Made by a program: the position numbers and the translations under genes. The notes under the pieces were generated by a model. That model did not search any database. It had not been told where the DNA came from and worked only from the letters and a program-made list of their open reading frames with translations. This document shows, in pieces, positions 16,970 through 25,767 of a stretch of DNA of 64,000 nucleotides. The number at the start of each line of letters is the position of its first letter. The first letter of the stretch is position 1. Origin of the DNA: Cellulomonas sp. JZ18 (GTDB taxonomy: Bacteria; Actinomycetota; Actinomycetes; Actinomycetales; Cellulomonadaceae); contig NZ_CP045245.1 in NCBI RefSeq assembly GCF_009720485.1, positions 1,550,001 to 1,614,000 on the forward strand. The letters are read 5' to 3'.

Positions 16970-19288
16970 GTGCCACGTCGCCACCCGCAGTACCGCAGGT
17001 TGTCCCTCGCCCTCGCCGGTGCCCTCGCGGTCGTGGGCCTCGGCGCCGCCGCGACCCCGACGGTCGCCGCGCCGGCCCCCGGCGCCTCGGTGCTCTCGAC
17101 CGCCGGCACCGACTTCTGGGTGACGTTCAGCCGGAACGCCAACCCCCCGACGGTCCAGGTCTTCGTCACCGGCGCGACGACCACGGGCACGGTGACGTGG
17201 CCCGGCGCCGCGCCGGCGCCGTTCACGACGACCGAGGGCCAGGTCACGGTCCTCGACGCGCCGGCCGGCTACGCCGCGGCGATCCAGGCGATGGGCTCCG
17301 ACGGCACCTTCGCGACCGGCGTGCACGTGCAGACCGAGGCGCCGGTGACGGTGTACGGGCTGAACTACGGCGGCTCGTCGTCGGACGGCTTCGTGGCCTC
17401 GCCCGTGCCGGCCCTCGGCACCGACTACCGCGTGCTCTCGGTCCCCACGACCATCGGCGACTACGGCTCCCGGGTCACGGTGGTCGGCACGCAGGACGAC
17501 ACCGAGGTCACCGTCGTCCCGGCGAGCGCGCTCGCCGACCGGACGGCCGGCACCCCGTACACCGTCACCCTCGACGCGGGCCAGGTGTACTCGCTGGCGG
17601 GCACGCGCAGCGGCGACGACGTCAGCGGCACCACCGTCTCGGCGTCCGCGCCGGTCGCGGTGTTCGCGGGCGCCGACTGCGTGAACATCGGCCTGGGCGC
17701 GTGCGACCTGGTGACCGAGCAGATGTGGCCGGTCGACCAGTGGGGCACGTCCTTCATCCTGTCCCGCTTCCGCTCCGAGAGCGGCGGCAACCCGGTGCGC
17801 GTGCTCGCCGACCGCGACGGCACGGAGCTGCGGGTCGACGGTGCGGTCGTCGCGACCCTCGACGCCGGCGAGATCTGGGACGGCACCCTCATGACGGCCG
17901 GGGGCAACTCCGCGGCCGTCGTGACGGCCGACCAGCCGGTGCTCGTGAGCCAGCAGATGGTCAGCGGGCAGTACGTGCAGGACGGCCGGACCACGTCGGG
18001 CGACCCGGCCACGATGCTCGTCCCGCCGTACCAGCAGTTCCTCGACCGCTACACGTTCTCCACGCCCGCCGGCCGCTTCTCCTTCAACGCGATCAACGTC
18101 GTGGTCCCGACCGCGCAGCTCGGGTCGTTCCGGCTCGACGGCGCCCCGGTCGACGCGGCGCAGTTCGCGCCCGTCGCGGGCACGACGTTCTCGGCCGCGC
18201 AGCTGCTCGTCGCGGACGGCACCCACACGGTGAGCGCCGACGCCCCGTTCGGCGCGTTCGCCTACGGCGCGAACAACTTCAACTCCTACGCCTACGCGGG
18301 CGGCGCCGGCCTGACGCCGGTCGGCCGCGTCGCGCGGGTCGCGCCCGTGGACCCGGACGCCGTGCCGACGTCGGGCCGCCCGGACGAGGAGGTCTGCGTC
18401 CCGGTGGTCGTGCAGGACGCCGACGGCGAGCCGGTCGCGGGCGTGCGCGTCGACCTGGCCGTGGCCGGCGCGAACGCGGGTGCGACGGACACCCGCAACA
18501 CCGACGCGGACGGCCGCGCCTCGCTCTGCTACACCCCCACGGAGCTCGGCGAGGACGTCCTGACCGTGACCTCGGGCACCGCCGACGCGCAGTTCACCGT
18601 CGTCGTCACGAGCGCGCCGGAGATCAGCACCACCGACCTCGGCGTCCTCGTCGTCGGCCGCCCGGCCGCCGTGGCCGTGCGCGCCGTCGGCACGCCGGCG
18701 CCGACGTTCGCCGTCACCGCGGGCGCCCTGCCCGCGGGCCTGACGCTGGACGAGGAGACCGGCGAGGTCACCGGCACGCCGACGACCGCCGGCCCGTGGT
18801 CGGCGACCGTGACGGCCACCAACGAGAACGGCACGGACAGCGTCGTGCTCACCGGTGACGTCGCCGCGGCGCCGGTCGCGACCGGGGCCGTCGTCCCGCG
18901 GCTCGTCGTGGGCGAGGCCGTCACCGTGCCCGCGCCGGCCTCGGGGCGCCCCGCGCCGGCCTTCGTCGTCAGCGCCGGCGCGCTCCCCGCGGGCCTGACG
19001 CTGGACGCGGCGACGGGCGTGGTCTCCGGCACGCCGACGCAGTCCGGCTCGTGGTCGGCCACGATCACGGCGACCAACGCGGTCGGCAGCACCGACGTCG
19101 TGCTCGGCGGCGAGGTGCTCGCCGCGTCGGCCGACCCGACGCCGGCCGCCCCGACGTCCGCGGACGCGGCGCCGGCGGCGCTGTCCGCCACCGGCACGCA
19201 GGCGCTGACCACGTCGGCGCTCGCGCTCGCGCTCCTGGTGCTCGGCGCGGCTCTCGTGCTGGTGCGTCGCCACCGCGCGCGCGGCTGA
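16970..19288 (+). CDS. Secreted IgGFc-binding-like protein with Ig repeats and sortase-type anchor
   Basis: The 772-residue protein has a Sec signal peptide (about 1-36, ending near AAPAP). An IgGFc-binding-protein N-terminal-like beta domain follows (about 45-465; for example DFWVTFSRN and VASPVPALGTDYRV). Next comes a Big1-like domain (about 475-545) and two similar putative-Ig repeats, each with ALPAGLTLD and a downstream SGTPT or TGTPT motif. The tail is LSATG (738-742), a hydrophobic helix and RRHRARG, a cell-wall sorting signal with a non-canonical LxxTG, as used by class E sortases. GTG 16970 follows AGGAG by 5 nt. It probably acts on the cell surface; the ligand is unknown. Confidence 0.85.
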   Translation: MPRRHPQYRRLSLALAGALAVVGLGAAATPTVAAPAPGASVLSTAGTDFWVTFSRNANPPTVQVFVTGATTTGTVTWPGAAPAPFTTTEGQVTVLDAPAGYAAAIQAMGSDGTFATGVHVQTEAPVTVYGLNYGGSSSDGFVASPVPALGTDYRVLSVPTTIGDYGSRVTVVGTQDDTEVTVVPASALADRTAGTPYTVTLDAGQVYSLAGTRSGDDVSGTTVSASAPVAVFAGADCVNIGLGACDLVTEQMWPVDQWGTSFILSRFRSESGGNPVRVLADRDGTELRVDGAVVATLDAGEIWDGTLMTAGGNSAAVVTADQPVLVSQQMVSGQYVQDGRTTSGDPATMLVPPYQQFLDRYTFSTPAGRFSFNAINVVVPTAQLGSFRLDGAPVDAAQFAPVAGTTFSAAQLLVADGTHTVSADAPFGAFAYGANNFNSYAYAGGAGLTPVGRVARVAPVDPDAVPTSGRPDEEVCVPVVVQDADGEPVAGVRVDLAVAGANAGATDTRNTDADGRASLCYTPTELGEDVLTVTSGTADAQFTVVVTSAPEISTTDLGVLVVGRPAAVAVRAVGTPAPTFAVTAGALPAGLTLDEETGEVTGTPTTAGPWSATVTATNENGTDSVVLTGDVAAAPVATGAVVPRLVVGEAVTVPAPASGRPAPAFVVSAGALPAGLTLDAATGVVSGTPTQSGSWSATITATNAVGSTDVVLGGEVLAASADPTPAAPTSADAAPAALSATGTQALTTSALALALLVLGAALVLVRRHRARG

Positions 19289-19315
19289 GACCAGACCCGG
19301 CCCGCCGGGACCGAC

Positions 19316-19357
19316 GACGGGCGTGCCCACCACCGCGGGGTGGTGGGCACGCCCGTC
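19316..19357 (+). terminator. 19-bp perfect hairpin after surface protein gene
   Basis: Bases 19316-19334 pair exactly with 19339-19357 around a 4-nt loop (GCGG). This is among the strongest stems in the window. It ends 41 nt before the dnaG -10 hexamer. Confidence 0.88.
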
Positions 19358-19411
19358 CGCGCACCCGCCCGGTGGGCGGTGGCCGCCCGCACCGCGCCTA
19401 GACTCACGCCC

Positions 19412-21400
19412 GTGGCGGGACGCATCCGGCGGGAGGACGTGGAGGCGGTCCGCGAGCGCGTCCGGATCGAGGACGTCGTCGGTGCGCACGTCGCGCTGCG
19501 GCCCGCCGGGGTCGGCTCGCTGAAGGGCCTGTGCCCGTTCCACGACGAGCGCACGCCGTCGTTCCACGTGCGGCCCCAGGTGGGGCGCTACCACTGCTTC
19601 GGCTGCGGCGAGGGCGGCGACGTCATCGCGTTCGTGCAGAAGGTCGACGGGCTGGGCTTCACCGACGCCGTCGAGCACCTGGCCTCGCGCGTGGGGATCC
19701 AGGTCCGGTACGAGGACGGCGGGCCGACGCGTCCGGGCGAGGAGCCGGGTCGGCGTCGGCGCCTGCTGGACGCGCACCGCGTCGCCGAGGAGTTCTACCG
19801 CGAGCAGCTGCTGACACCGGCGGCGGCGCCGGGCCGCGCGTTCCTCGCCGAGCGCGGGTTCGACCGCGCGGCGGCCGAGGAGTTCGGCGTCGGCTTCGCG
19901 CCGCAGGGGTGGGACGGGCTGCTGCGACACCTGCGCGGGCGGGGCTTCACCGAGGCCGAGCTGACGGCGTCGGGCCTGGTGAGCCAGGGGCAGCGCGGGA
20001 TCTACGACCGGTTCCGCGGGCGGCTCGTGTGGCCCATCCGCGAGGTCACGGGGGAGACCGTCGGCTTCGGCGCGCGCCGCCTCCTGGACGAGGACCAGGG
20101 GCCGAAGTACCTCAACACCCCGGAGACGGCGCTCTACCGCAAGTCGCACGTCCTCTACGGCATCGACCTGGCGAAGCGCGAGATCGCGCGCGAGAAGCAG
20201 GTGGTCGTCGTCGAGGGCTACACGGACGTCATGGCCATGCACCTGTCCGGGGTGCGCACCGCCGTCGCGACGTGCGGCACCGCGTTCGGCGGCGACCACG
20301 CGCGGATCGTGCGCCGGCTGCTGGGCGACAGCGGCGGCGCGGGTGGCGTGCAGCTGGTCGGGGGCGGGTCGGTCGGCGGGGCCGTGGTGTTCACGTTCGA
20401 CGGCGACGCGGCCGGGCAGAAGGCGGCGCTGCGCGCCTTCGGCGAGGACCAGTCCTTCACCGCGCAGACGTTCGTCGCGGTCGAGCCGTCCGGCATGGAC
20501 CCGTGCGACCTGCGCCAGGCGAAGGGCCCCGACGCGGTGCGTGCTCTCGTGCAGGCGCGGCAGCCGCTGTTCGAGTTCGTCATCCGCTCCACGCTCGCGG
20601 CGCACGACCTGTCGACGGCCGAGGGGCGCGTGCACGCCCTGCGCGCGACCGCACCCGTGGTCGCGGGGATCCGGGACACCGCCCTGCGTCCCGAGTACGT
20701 CCGCCTGCTCGCCGGGTGGCTGGGCATGGACGACCAGGAGACCGTGCGGCGGGCCGTGCAGGACGCCGTCCGCCGTGGGGCGGCGCGCGGTGCGGCCGGC
20801 CGCGGCGGGGACGGGCGCGCGGACCGCGGCCGTCCCGACCACGGACGGCCGGGGGAGCGCCGCGACGCCGCGCCCGAGCCGGTGCGCGTCGCACGGATGC
20901 CCGTGCCGGACCGGCGCGACCCGGTCGCCCAGGTGGAGCGCACCGCCCTGGAGGTGGTGCTCCAGGCCCCCCTGCTCGTGCCCGCGGACTTCGACGCCCT
21001 CGCCGCCGACACGTTCGCGGCGCCCGCGTACCGCGCGGTGCACGAGGCCGTGCGCGCGGCCGGCGGTGTCGAGGCCGCGCGGGGGCACGTCGAGCGGGCC
21101 GGGGGCGCGTCGACCCTCTGGGTGGGCGCCGTCCTCGAGGAGGCCGCCGAGCCCGTCCGCGCGCTGGTGACCGAGCTGTCCGTGGCGCCGCTGCCGGAGG
21201 ACCGCGAGGAGGCGCTGCCGGCCTACGTGCGGGGCGTCGTCACGCGGCTGGTGGACATCGGCTTCACGCGGCAGATCGCGGACGTGCGCGGACGGCTGCA
21301 GCGCATGGGTGCGGACGCCGACCCGGCTGCGTCGCGGGCCCTGCTCGCCGAGCTGCTCGAGCTCGAGGGCCGGCGGCGGGCGCTGCGCGAGAGCGCCTGA
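19412..21400 (+). CDS. dnaG: DNA primase
   Basis: The 662-residue primase makes RNA primers at the replication fork. It has the N-terminal zinc site (Cys41-x2-His44, Cys62-x2-Cys65), the RNA-polymerase domain, and the TOPRIM core with VVVVEGYTDVMAMH (about 265-278) and VVFTFDGDAAGQKAAL. A Gly-rich insert of about 15 residues (GGAGGVQLVGGGSVGGA) separates TOPRIM strands. The C-terminal helicase-interaction domain follows a low-complexity Arg-rich linker (about 450-495). GTG 19412 follows TAGACT (19399-19404) by 7 nt, so it is probably leaderless. Confidence 0.96.
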   Translation: MAGRIRREDVEAVRERVRIEDVVGAHVALRPAGVGSLKGLCPFHDERTPSFHVRPQVGRYHCFGCGEGGDVIAFVQKVDGLGFTDAVEHLASRVGIQVRYEDGGPTRPGEEPGRRRRLLDAHRVAEEFYREQLLTPAAAPGRAFLAERGFDRAAAEEFGVGFAPQGWDGLLRHLRGRGFTEAELTASGLVSQGQRGIYDRFRGRLVWPIREVTGETVGFGARRLLDEDQGPKYLNTPETALYRKSHVLYGIDLAKREIAREKQVVVVEGYTDVMAMHLSGVRTAVATCGTAFGGDHARIVRRLLGDSGGAGGVQLVGGGSVGGAVVFTFDGDAAGQKAALRAFGEDQSFTAQTFVAVEPSGMDPCDLRQAKGPDAVRALVQARQPLFEFVIRSTLAAHDLSTAEGRVHALRATAPVVAGIRDTALRPEYVRLLAGWLGMDDQETVRRAVQDAVRRGAARGAAGRGGDGRADRGRPDHGRPGERRDAAPEPVRVARMPVPDRRDPVAQVERTALEVVLQAPLLVPADFDALAADTFAAPAYRAVHEAVRAAGGVEAARGHVERAGGASTLWVGAVLEEAAEPVRALVTELSVAPLPEDREEALPAYVRGVVTRLVDIGFTRQIADVRGRLQRMGADADPAASRALLAELLELEGRRRALRESA

Positions 21401-21440
21401 GGGCCGCCCGGCTCGCCGGCGCGTCGTCCGTCGGCGGCCC
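21401..21440. terminator. Possible weak bidirectional terminator
   Basis: GGGCCGCC (21401-21408) pairs with GGCGGCCC (21433-21440) between the convergent dnaG and transglutaminase genes. The 24-nt loop makes it less certain than the others. Confidence 0.4.
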
Positions 21441-21458
21441 GGCTCCCGCTGGGCCCCG

Positions 21459-22253
21459 TCAGCGCAGCGCGACCAGCCCGGTGCCGTCGTCCTCGGCCGG
21501 CTCGTCGGTCACCGCGGTCACCGTCATCGACCGCAGCCGCAGGCTGCCGCCGTAGTACGAGAGGAACGCCGTGTCGGTGGCGTCGCGGCCCGTCGCGATG
21601 CGCAGCATCGTGGGGCGCGGTGCGAGCCGGGTCGCGTCGACGACGTGCCAGGCGCCCTCGACGTACGCCTCGGCCACGGCGTGGAAGTCCATCGGGCGCA
21701 GGCCGGGGGCGTACACCGCGGCGAGCCGTGCGGGCACGTCGCACGCCCGCAGCAGTGCGACGACCAGGTGCGCGAAGTCGCGGCACACGCCGCGCCGCTT
21801 GAGCAGGGTGTCCGTGGCGCCGTCGGTCGGCAGGCTCGAGCCCGACACGTACCGCACGTGCTGGCTCACCCACGCGACCACCGCGTCGAGCAGCGCCGCG
21901 CCCGCCAGGCCCGCGAACTGGTCGCGCGAGAACGCCAGCAGCCGGTCCGACTCGGCGTACCGGCTCGGACGGCGGTACTCGACGAGGTCGACGTCCTCGA
22001 CCGGTGCCGGCTCGGCCCACCCGGTGACGTCCGCCTGGTAGTCGACGACGACGCGGCCCGCCGGCGCGAGCACGCGGTGCATGCGCCCGCCGTGCGGCAG
22101 CTTGATCTCCTCGACGTCGAGCACGGTGTCGTCGGTGCGCACGAGCAGCCGTTCGCTGCGGTCGAAGGGCCCTTCCGCCACGGCCACCGCGAGGAGCATC
22201 TCGAGCGGCTGGTGCACGTCGAGCGAGAGGTGGGCGGCCACGGAGCGCAGCAC
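21459..22253 (-). CDS. Transglutaminase-like cysteine protease-fold protein
   Basis: The 264-residue cytosolic protein combines an N-terminal beta domain (bacterial transglutaminase N-like) with a transglutaminase core. The triad is visible: RRGVCRDFAHL with Cys157, MDFHAVAEAYV with His191, and VVDATR with Asp206. Actinobacterial relatives are often next to alpha-E and circularly permuted ATP-grasp genes, but these are absent here. GTG 22253 is preceded by a GGAAGGA site on the minus strand. The substrate is unknown. Confidence 0.9.
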   Translation of the reverse strand: MLRSVAAHLSLDVHQPLEMLLAVAVAEGPFDRSERLLVRTDDTVLDVEEIKLPHGGRMHRVLAPAGRVVVDYQADVTGWAEPAPVEDVDLVEYRRPSRYAESDRLLAFSRDQFAGLAGAALLDAVVAWVSQHVRYVSGSSLPTDGATDTLLKRRGVCRDFAHLVVALLRACDVPARLAAVYAPGLRPMDFHAVAEAYVEGAWHVVDATRLAPRPTMLRIATGRDATDTAFLSYYGGSLRLRSMTVTAVTDEPAEDDGTGLVALR

Positions 22254-22586
22254 GGTCGACGCATCCTTCCCCGGCGCACGGGCCGGACGACACGAGGGGG
22301 CAGCAAGAGGGGGACGGCAGGGGTACGGCGCGGGTACGGCGGGGCGGAGCGAGGGGTCGAGCAGGCCCGGACGCGAGCCCGGCAGCGGTGCGCGGGGACG
22401 TCCGGAGGGAGGGCAGGGGAGGGCCGGGGGTCGTGCGGGGGAACCGCCGGCGGGCGGCGGTGAGGCAAGTGTGGGGCTCCGGGAGGCCGCCGTCCAGCCC
22501 GTGCTGCCGACCCGGTGTCGTCGCAGGTCAGCGGGCGTGTCCGGGGGCCCGCGGGGGCCGGCGCGCCGCGGTCGTACGCTGGGTGC
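22254..22586. other. 333-bp non-coding, G-rich interval
   Basis: No gene is seen. The plus strand is strongly G-rich. Five G-runs at 22407-22430 (GGG, GGG, GGGG, GGG and GGGGG with 1-2 nt spacers) fit a G-quadruplex motif. The pirin promoter hexamer TACGCT lies at 22575-22580. Confidence 0.6.
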
Positions 22587-23600
22587 GTGACGAACCTCGA
22601 GGCGGCACCGCGCGAGCAGGTCTGCACGAGCGACCCGACGGTCCACGGCGCCGCCGGCGGGCTCGCCGACGTCGAGCTCGTCGAGCCGCGCGACGTCCCG
22701 CTCGGCGGACCGCGCGCGATGACCGTGCGGCGCACGCTGCCGTCCCGCGAGCGCTCGCTCGTCGGCCCGTTCTGCTTCGCCGACCACTACGGCCCGGACG
22801 ACGTCGTCGCCACCGGCGGCATGGACGTCCCGCCGCACCCGCACACCGGCCTGCAGACCGTCACGTGGCTGTTCGAGGGCCAGGTGCTGCACCGCGACGC
22901 GCTCGGCAGCGAGCAGACGATCGTGCCCGGGCAGCTCAACCTCATGACGGCCGGCCGCGGCGTCTGTCACTCCGAGGAGGGCACGCCGGCGCTGCTCGGT
23001 CCGTCGGGGCGCCTGCACGGCGTCCAGCTCTGGACCGCGCTGCCCGACGCCCACCGCGACGGACCCCGCGACTTCGAGCACGTCGCGCACGTCCCGGCCG
23101 TCGACGTCGGTGCCGCCCGCGTCCAGGTCTTCCTCGGGTCGCTCGCGGGCGCGACCTCCCCGGCGCGCGCGTACTCGCCGCTCGTCGCCGCCCAGGTCGA
23201 CGCCCCCGCCGGCGCGACGGTGCACCTGCCCGTCGACCCCGCCTTCGAGCACGCCCTGATCGTCGACGCCGGCGACGTCCGCCTCGCCGGGACCCCCGTG
23301 CCGCCGGCCTGGCTCGGCTACGTCGCACCCGGGCGGGACGCGCTCGTGCTCGAGGTGGGGGACCGGCCGCTGCGCGCCGTGCTCGTCGGCGGCACGCCGT
23401 TCGACGAGCAGGTGCTCATGTGGTGGAACTTCGTCGGCCGCACGCACGACGAGGTCGTCGAGGCGCGCGCGCAGTGGCAGGCCGCGCTCGCGGGCGACCC
23501 GGCCGGGATCGACCGGTTCGGCGTCGTCACCGGGTACGACGGTGCGGCCCTGCCGGCGCCCGAGCTGCCGAACGTGCGTCTGCGGCCCCGGCAGCGCTGA
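22587..23600 (+). CDS. Pirin-family bicupin protein
   Basis: The 337-residue protein has the pirin signature PPHPHTGLQTVTW (metal ligands His84 and His86) and CHSEE near residue 130, then a C-terminal pirin domain. Bacterial pirins bind iron; some degrade quercetin and others act as regulators, so no precise role is claimed. GTG 22587 follows TACGCT by 6 nt, so it is probably leaderless. Length is slightly above the usual 290-320 residues. Confidence 0.92.
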   Translation: MTNLEAAPREQVCTSDPTVHGAAGGLADVELVEPRDVPLGGPRAMTVRRTLPSRERSLVGPFCFADHYGPDDVVATGGMDVPPHPHTGLQTVTWLFEGQVLHRDALGSEQTIVPGQLNLMTAGRGVCHSEEGTPALLGPSGRLHGVQLWTALPDAHRDGPRDFEHVAHVPAVDVGAARVQVFLGSLAGATSPARAYSPLVAAQVDAPAGATVHLPVDPAFEHALIVDAGDVRLAGTPVPPAWLGYVAPGRDALVLEVGDRPLRAVLVGGTPFDEQVLMWWNFVGRTHDEVVEARAQWQAALAGDPAGIDRFGVVTGYDGAALPAPELPNVRLRPRQR

Positions 23601-23715
23601 CACCGCCCGTCCGGAGGTGCGCTGCGCGCGTGCGTGGCGCGCCCCACCGACCCGTGTGAGGCTGGCCGGACCGCGCGTGGCCGGCACGCGCACCGGTCCG
23701 GGAGGCGGTGGGGAG

Positions 23716-24012
23716 ATGGCACGGCGGCCGACCGGCGCGCGCGTGGCGGCGTCGAGCACGTGGACGGACCCGGACGGCGTGCGCATGCCCGGCGGTGAGG
23801 TGCACGGCTGGCTCGAGGGCACCAACCAGACGGTGTGCGGGCTCCCGCTGAGCCGCGCGTCGCTCGCGCGCTTCCCGCACGTGCGCTGGGAGGACGCCCA
23901 GCCGGAGACGGGCGCGCACGCCGACGAGGTGCGGCACGTGTGCTCCCGGTGCCGCGCCGCGCTGCGGCCGCGCGAGGGGCGGGACCGGCGGTCCGTCCCG
24001 CGTCGGCCGTGA
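23716..24012 (+). CDS. Small Cys-containing hypothetical protein
   Basis: The 98-residue protein is not recognised. It contains TVCGLPL, then HVCSRCRAALR near residue 75, so three cysteines and a CxxC might bind a metal. Both ends are Arg-rich. ATG 23716 follows GGGAG closely. The stop overlaps the start of the phosphoesterase gene (GTGA), so the two are probably translated together. Confidence 0.6.
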   Translation: MARRPTGARVAASSTWTDPDGVRMPGGEVHGWLEGTNQTVCGLPLSRASLARFPHVRWEDAQPETGAHADEVRHVCSRCRAALRPREGRDRRSVPRRP

Positions 24013-24557
24013 CGGCACCGACGGCCGGCGGGCCCGGGGCCGTGCGCGTGCTCGCCATGTCGGACACCCACGTGCCGCCGCGTGCCCGGGACCTGCCGGC
24101 ACCCTTGTGGGAGGCCGTCGACGCGGCGGACCTCGTGGTGCACGCGGGGGACTGGGTGCACGTCGACCTGCTCGACCGGCTCGAGGCACGCTCGGCGCGG
24201 CTGCTCGCCTGCTACGGCAACAACGACGGCGCCGACCTGCGGGCCCGCCTGCCCGAGGTGGCGCGGCTCGACGTCGCCGGTCTCCGCGTGGCCGTCGTCC
24301 ACGAGACGGGAGCGGCACAGGGGCGGGAACGACGTTGCGACGCCGCCTTCCCGGACGTCGACCTGCTCGTGTTCGGGCACAGCCACATCCCCTGGGACAC
24401 GACGACGCCCGCGGGGCTGCGGCTGCTCAACCCGGGGTCCCCGACGGACCGGCGCCGCCAGCCCGACCACACGTGGCTCACGTTCACGCTGCGGGCGGGC
24501 GCCGTCGAGGACGTCGTGCTGCACCACCTGCCGCCGGGGGCCGCCGCAGGGCGGTGA
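24009..24557 (+). CDS. YfcE/MJ0936-type metallophosphoesterase
   Basis: The 182-residue protein is a calcineurin-like phosphoesterase of the YfcE family. Metal-binding motifs appear in order: MSDTHVPP (about 15), HAGDW (about 41), GNND (about 67), a His in VVHETG (about 95) and FGHSHIP (about 123). Members hydrolyse phosphodiesters such as bis-pNPP, and their physiological substrate is usually unknown. GTG 24009 overlaps the stop of the preceding small gene. Confidence 0.9.
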   Translation: MTAPTAGGPGAVRVLAMSDTHVPPRARDLPAPLWEAVDAADLVVHAGDWVHVDLLDRLEARSARLLACYGNNDGADLRARLPEVARLDVAGLRVAVVHETGAAQGRERRCDAAFPDVDLLVFGHSHIPWDTTTPAGLRLLNPGSPTDRRRQPDHTWLTFTLRAGAVEDVVLHHLPPGAAAGR

Positions 24558-24579
24558 CCCGCGGGAGCCCGCGGGCGCG

Positions 24580-24864
24580 TCAGAACCGGAACGGGATGGG
24601 GATGCCGCCGCAGCAGCACACCCCGCGCACGTCCGCCTGGGCGAGCAGCAGGGCGGCCTGGTAGCAGGCGACGAACTGCGCGACGGTCGGCACGACCGCG
24701 CGCACGACCCCCCGCGTGGCCACCAGGTGCCGGACGGCGGCGGAGCACGAGGGCCCGCCGTGGGCCACACGGTGCGCGCAGCTCCAGCCCTTGCGGGGGG
24801 AGAGGTTCCGCTGGTAGCCGCGGATGGCGCTGTCGACGAGGGCGGCGGCGATGGTCATCGCCAC
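24580..24864 (-). CDS. yidD: YidD-like membrane protein insertion efficiency factor
   Basis: The 94-residue protein has IRGYQRNLSPRKGWSCAH near residue 14, matching the YidD pattern I-x-x-YQR-x-(I/L)SP followed by conserved cysteines (PSCSAAVRH), and ends CCCGGIPIP. YidD proteins aid YidC-dependent insertion. The gene is far from rpmH, rnpA and yidC, so it is a stand-alone divergent paralogue. It faces the phosphoesterase gene. The sequence is divergent and the assignment moderate. Confidence 0.65.
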   Translation of the reverse strand: MAMTIAAALVDSAIRGYQRNLSPRKGWSCAHRVAHGGPSCSAAVRHLVATRGVVRAVVPTVAQFVACYQAALLLAQADVRGVCCCGGIPIPFRF

Positions 24865-24947
24865 AACGTAGGCGCGGTGCCGGGGACCCGCCCGGCGAAC
24901 GGCGAGGGGTCGACCGCACCGGGGGCCGGGGGGTTAGGGTCACCGCC

Positions 24948-25763
24948 ATGGCCGTCCTCGCCCCCGACCAGGTCCTCGCCCGGCACGCCGTACGGATCAG
25001 CGGCCCGACGACCGGGCACCCGCTGGTGTTCGCGCACGGGTTCGGGTGCGACCAGAGCATGTGGCGGTTCGTCGCCCCCGCCTTCGAGGAGACGCACCGC
25101 GTCGTCGTCCTCGACCACGTCGGCGCGGGGGAGTCGGACCTGGCCGCCTACGACCCGCAGCGGCACTCCCGGCTGGACGGCTACGCCGACGACATGGTCG
25201 AGCTCGTCGAGGCGCTCGGCCTCGGGCCGGTGACGTTCGTCGGGCACTCCGTCAGCGCGATGATCGGCGTGCTGGCGGCCGCAGGCCGACCTGACCTGTT
25301 CGAGCGGCTCGTGCTGGTCGGGCCGAGCCCGCGCTACGTCGACGACGACGGGTACCGCGGGGGCTTCGCGGCGGCGGAGATCGAGGAGCTCCTCGCCACC
25401 ATGGACGCCAACTACCTCGGGTGGGCGCAGTTCCTCGCCCCCGTCATCGTCGGCCGTCCCGACCGGCCGGAGCTCGGGCAGGAGCTCGCGAACTCCTTCT
25501 GCCGGACCGACCCGGCGATCGCACGCCGGTTCGCCCGCACGACCTTCCTGTCCGACAACCGGGCGGACCTGCAGCGCGTGCGGACCCCCGCGCTGGTCGT
25601 GCAGTCGCGCGAGGACGTCATCGCCCCGCCGGAGGTGGGGCGCTGGGTGCACGAGCACCTGCCCGGCAGCGAGCTGGTCGTGCTCGACACGGTGGGCCAC
25701 TGCCCGAACCTCAGCGCGCCGGAGGAGCTGGTCGCGGCGATGCGCCGCTACCTGGACCACTGA
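24948..25763 (+). CDS. rsbQ: RsbQ-like alpha/beta hydrolase
   Basis: The 271-residue protein strongly resembles Bacillus RsbQ and the plant KAI2/D14 receptors. The N-terminal block HGFGCDQSMW (31-40), the LDGYADD block and the region around NSFCRTDPAIARRFA match that family. The catalytic triad is intact: Ser101 (GHSVS), Asp223 (REDVIAP) and His251 (GHCPNLS). In Bacillus, RsbQ is needed for the phosphatase RsbP to sense energy stress. Here the next gene, 4 nt later, is a PAS-GAF-PP2C phosphatase of the RsbP type, which supports the call. ATG 24948 follows TAGGGT (24935-24940) by 7 nt. Confidence 0.9.
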   Translation: MAVLAPDQVLARHAVRISGPTTGHPLVFAHGFGCDQSMWRFVAPAFEETHRVVVLDHVGAGESDLAAYDPQRHSRLDGYADDMVELVEALGLGPVTFVGHSVSAMIGVLAAAGRPDLFERLVLVGPSPRYVDDDGYRGGFAAAEIEELLATMDANYLGWAQFLAPVIVGRPDRPELGQELANSFCRTDPAIARRFARTTFLSDNRADLQRVRTPALVVQSREDVIAPPEVGRWVHEHLPGSELVVLDTVGHCPNLSAPEELVAAMRRYLDH

Positions 25764-25767
25764 GGCC

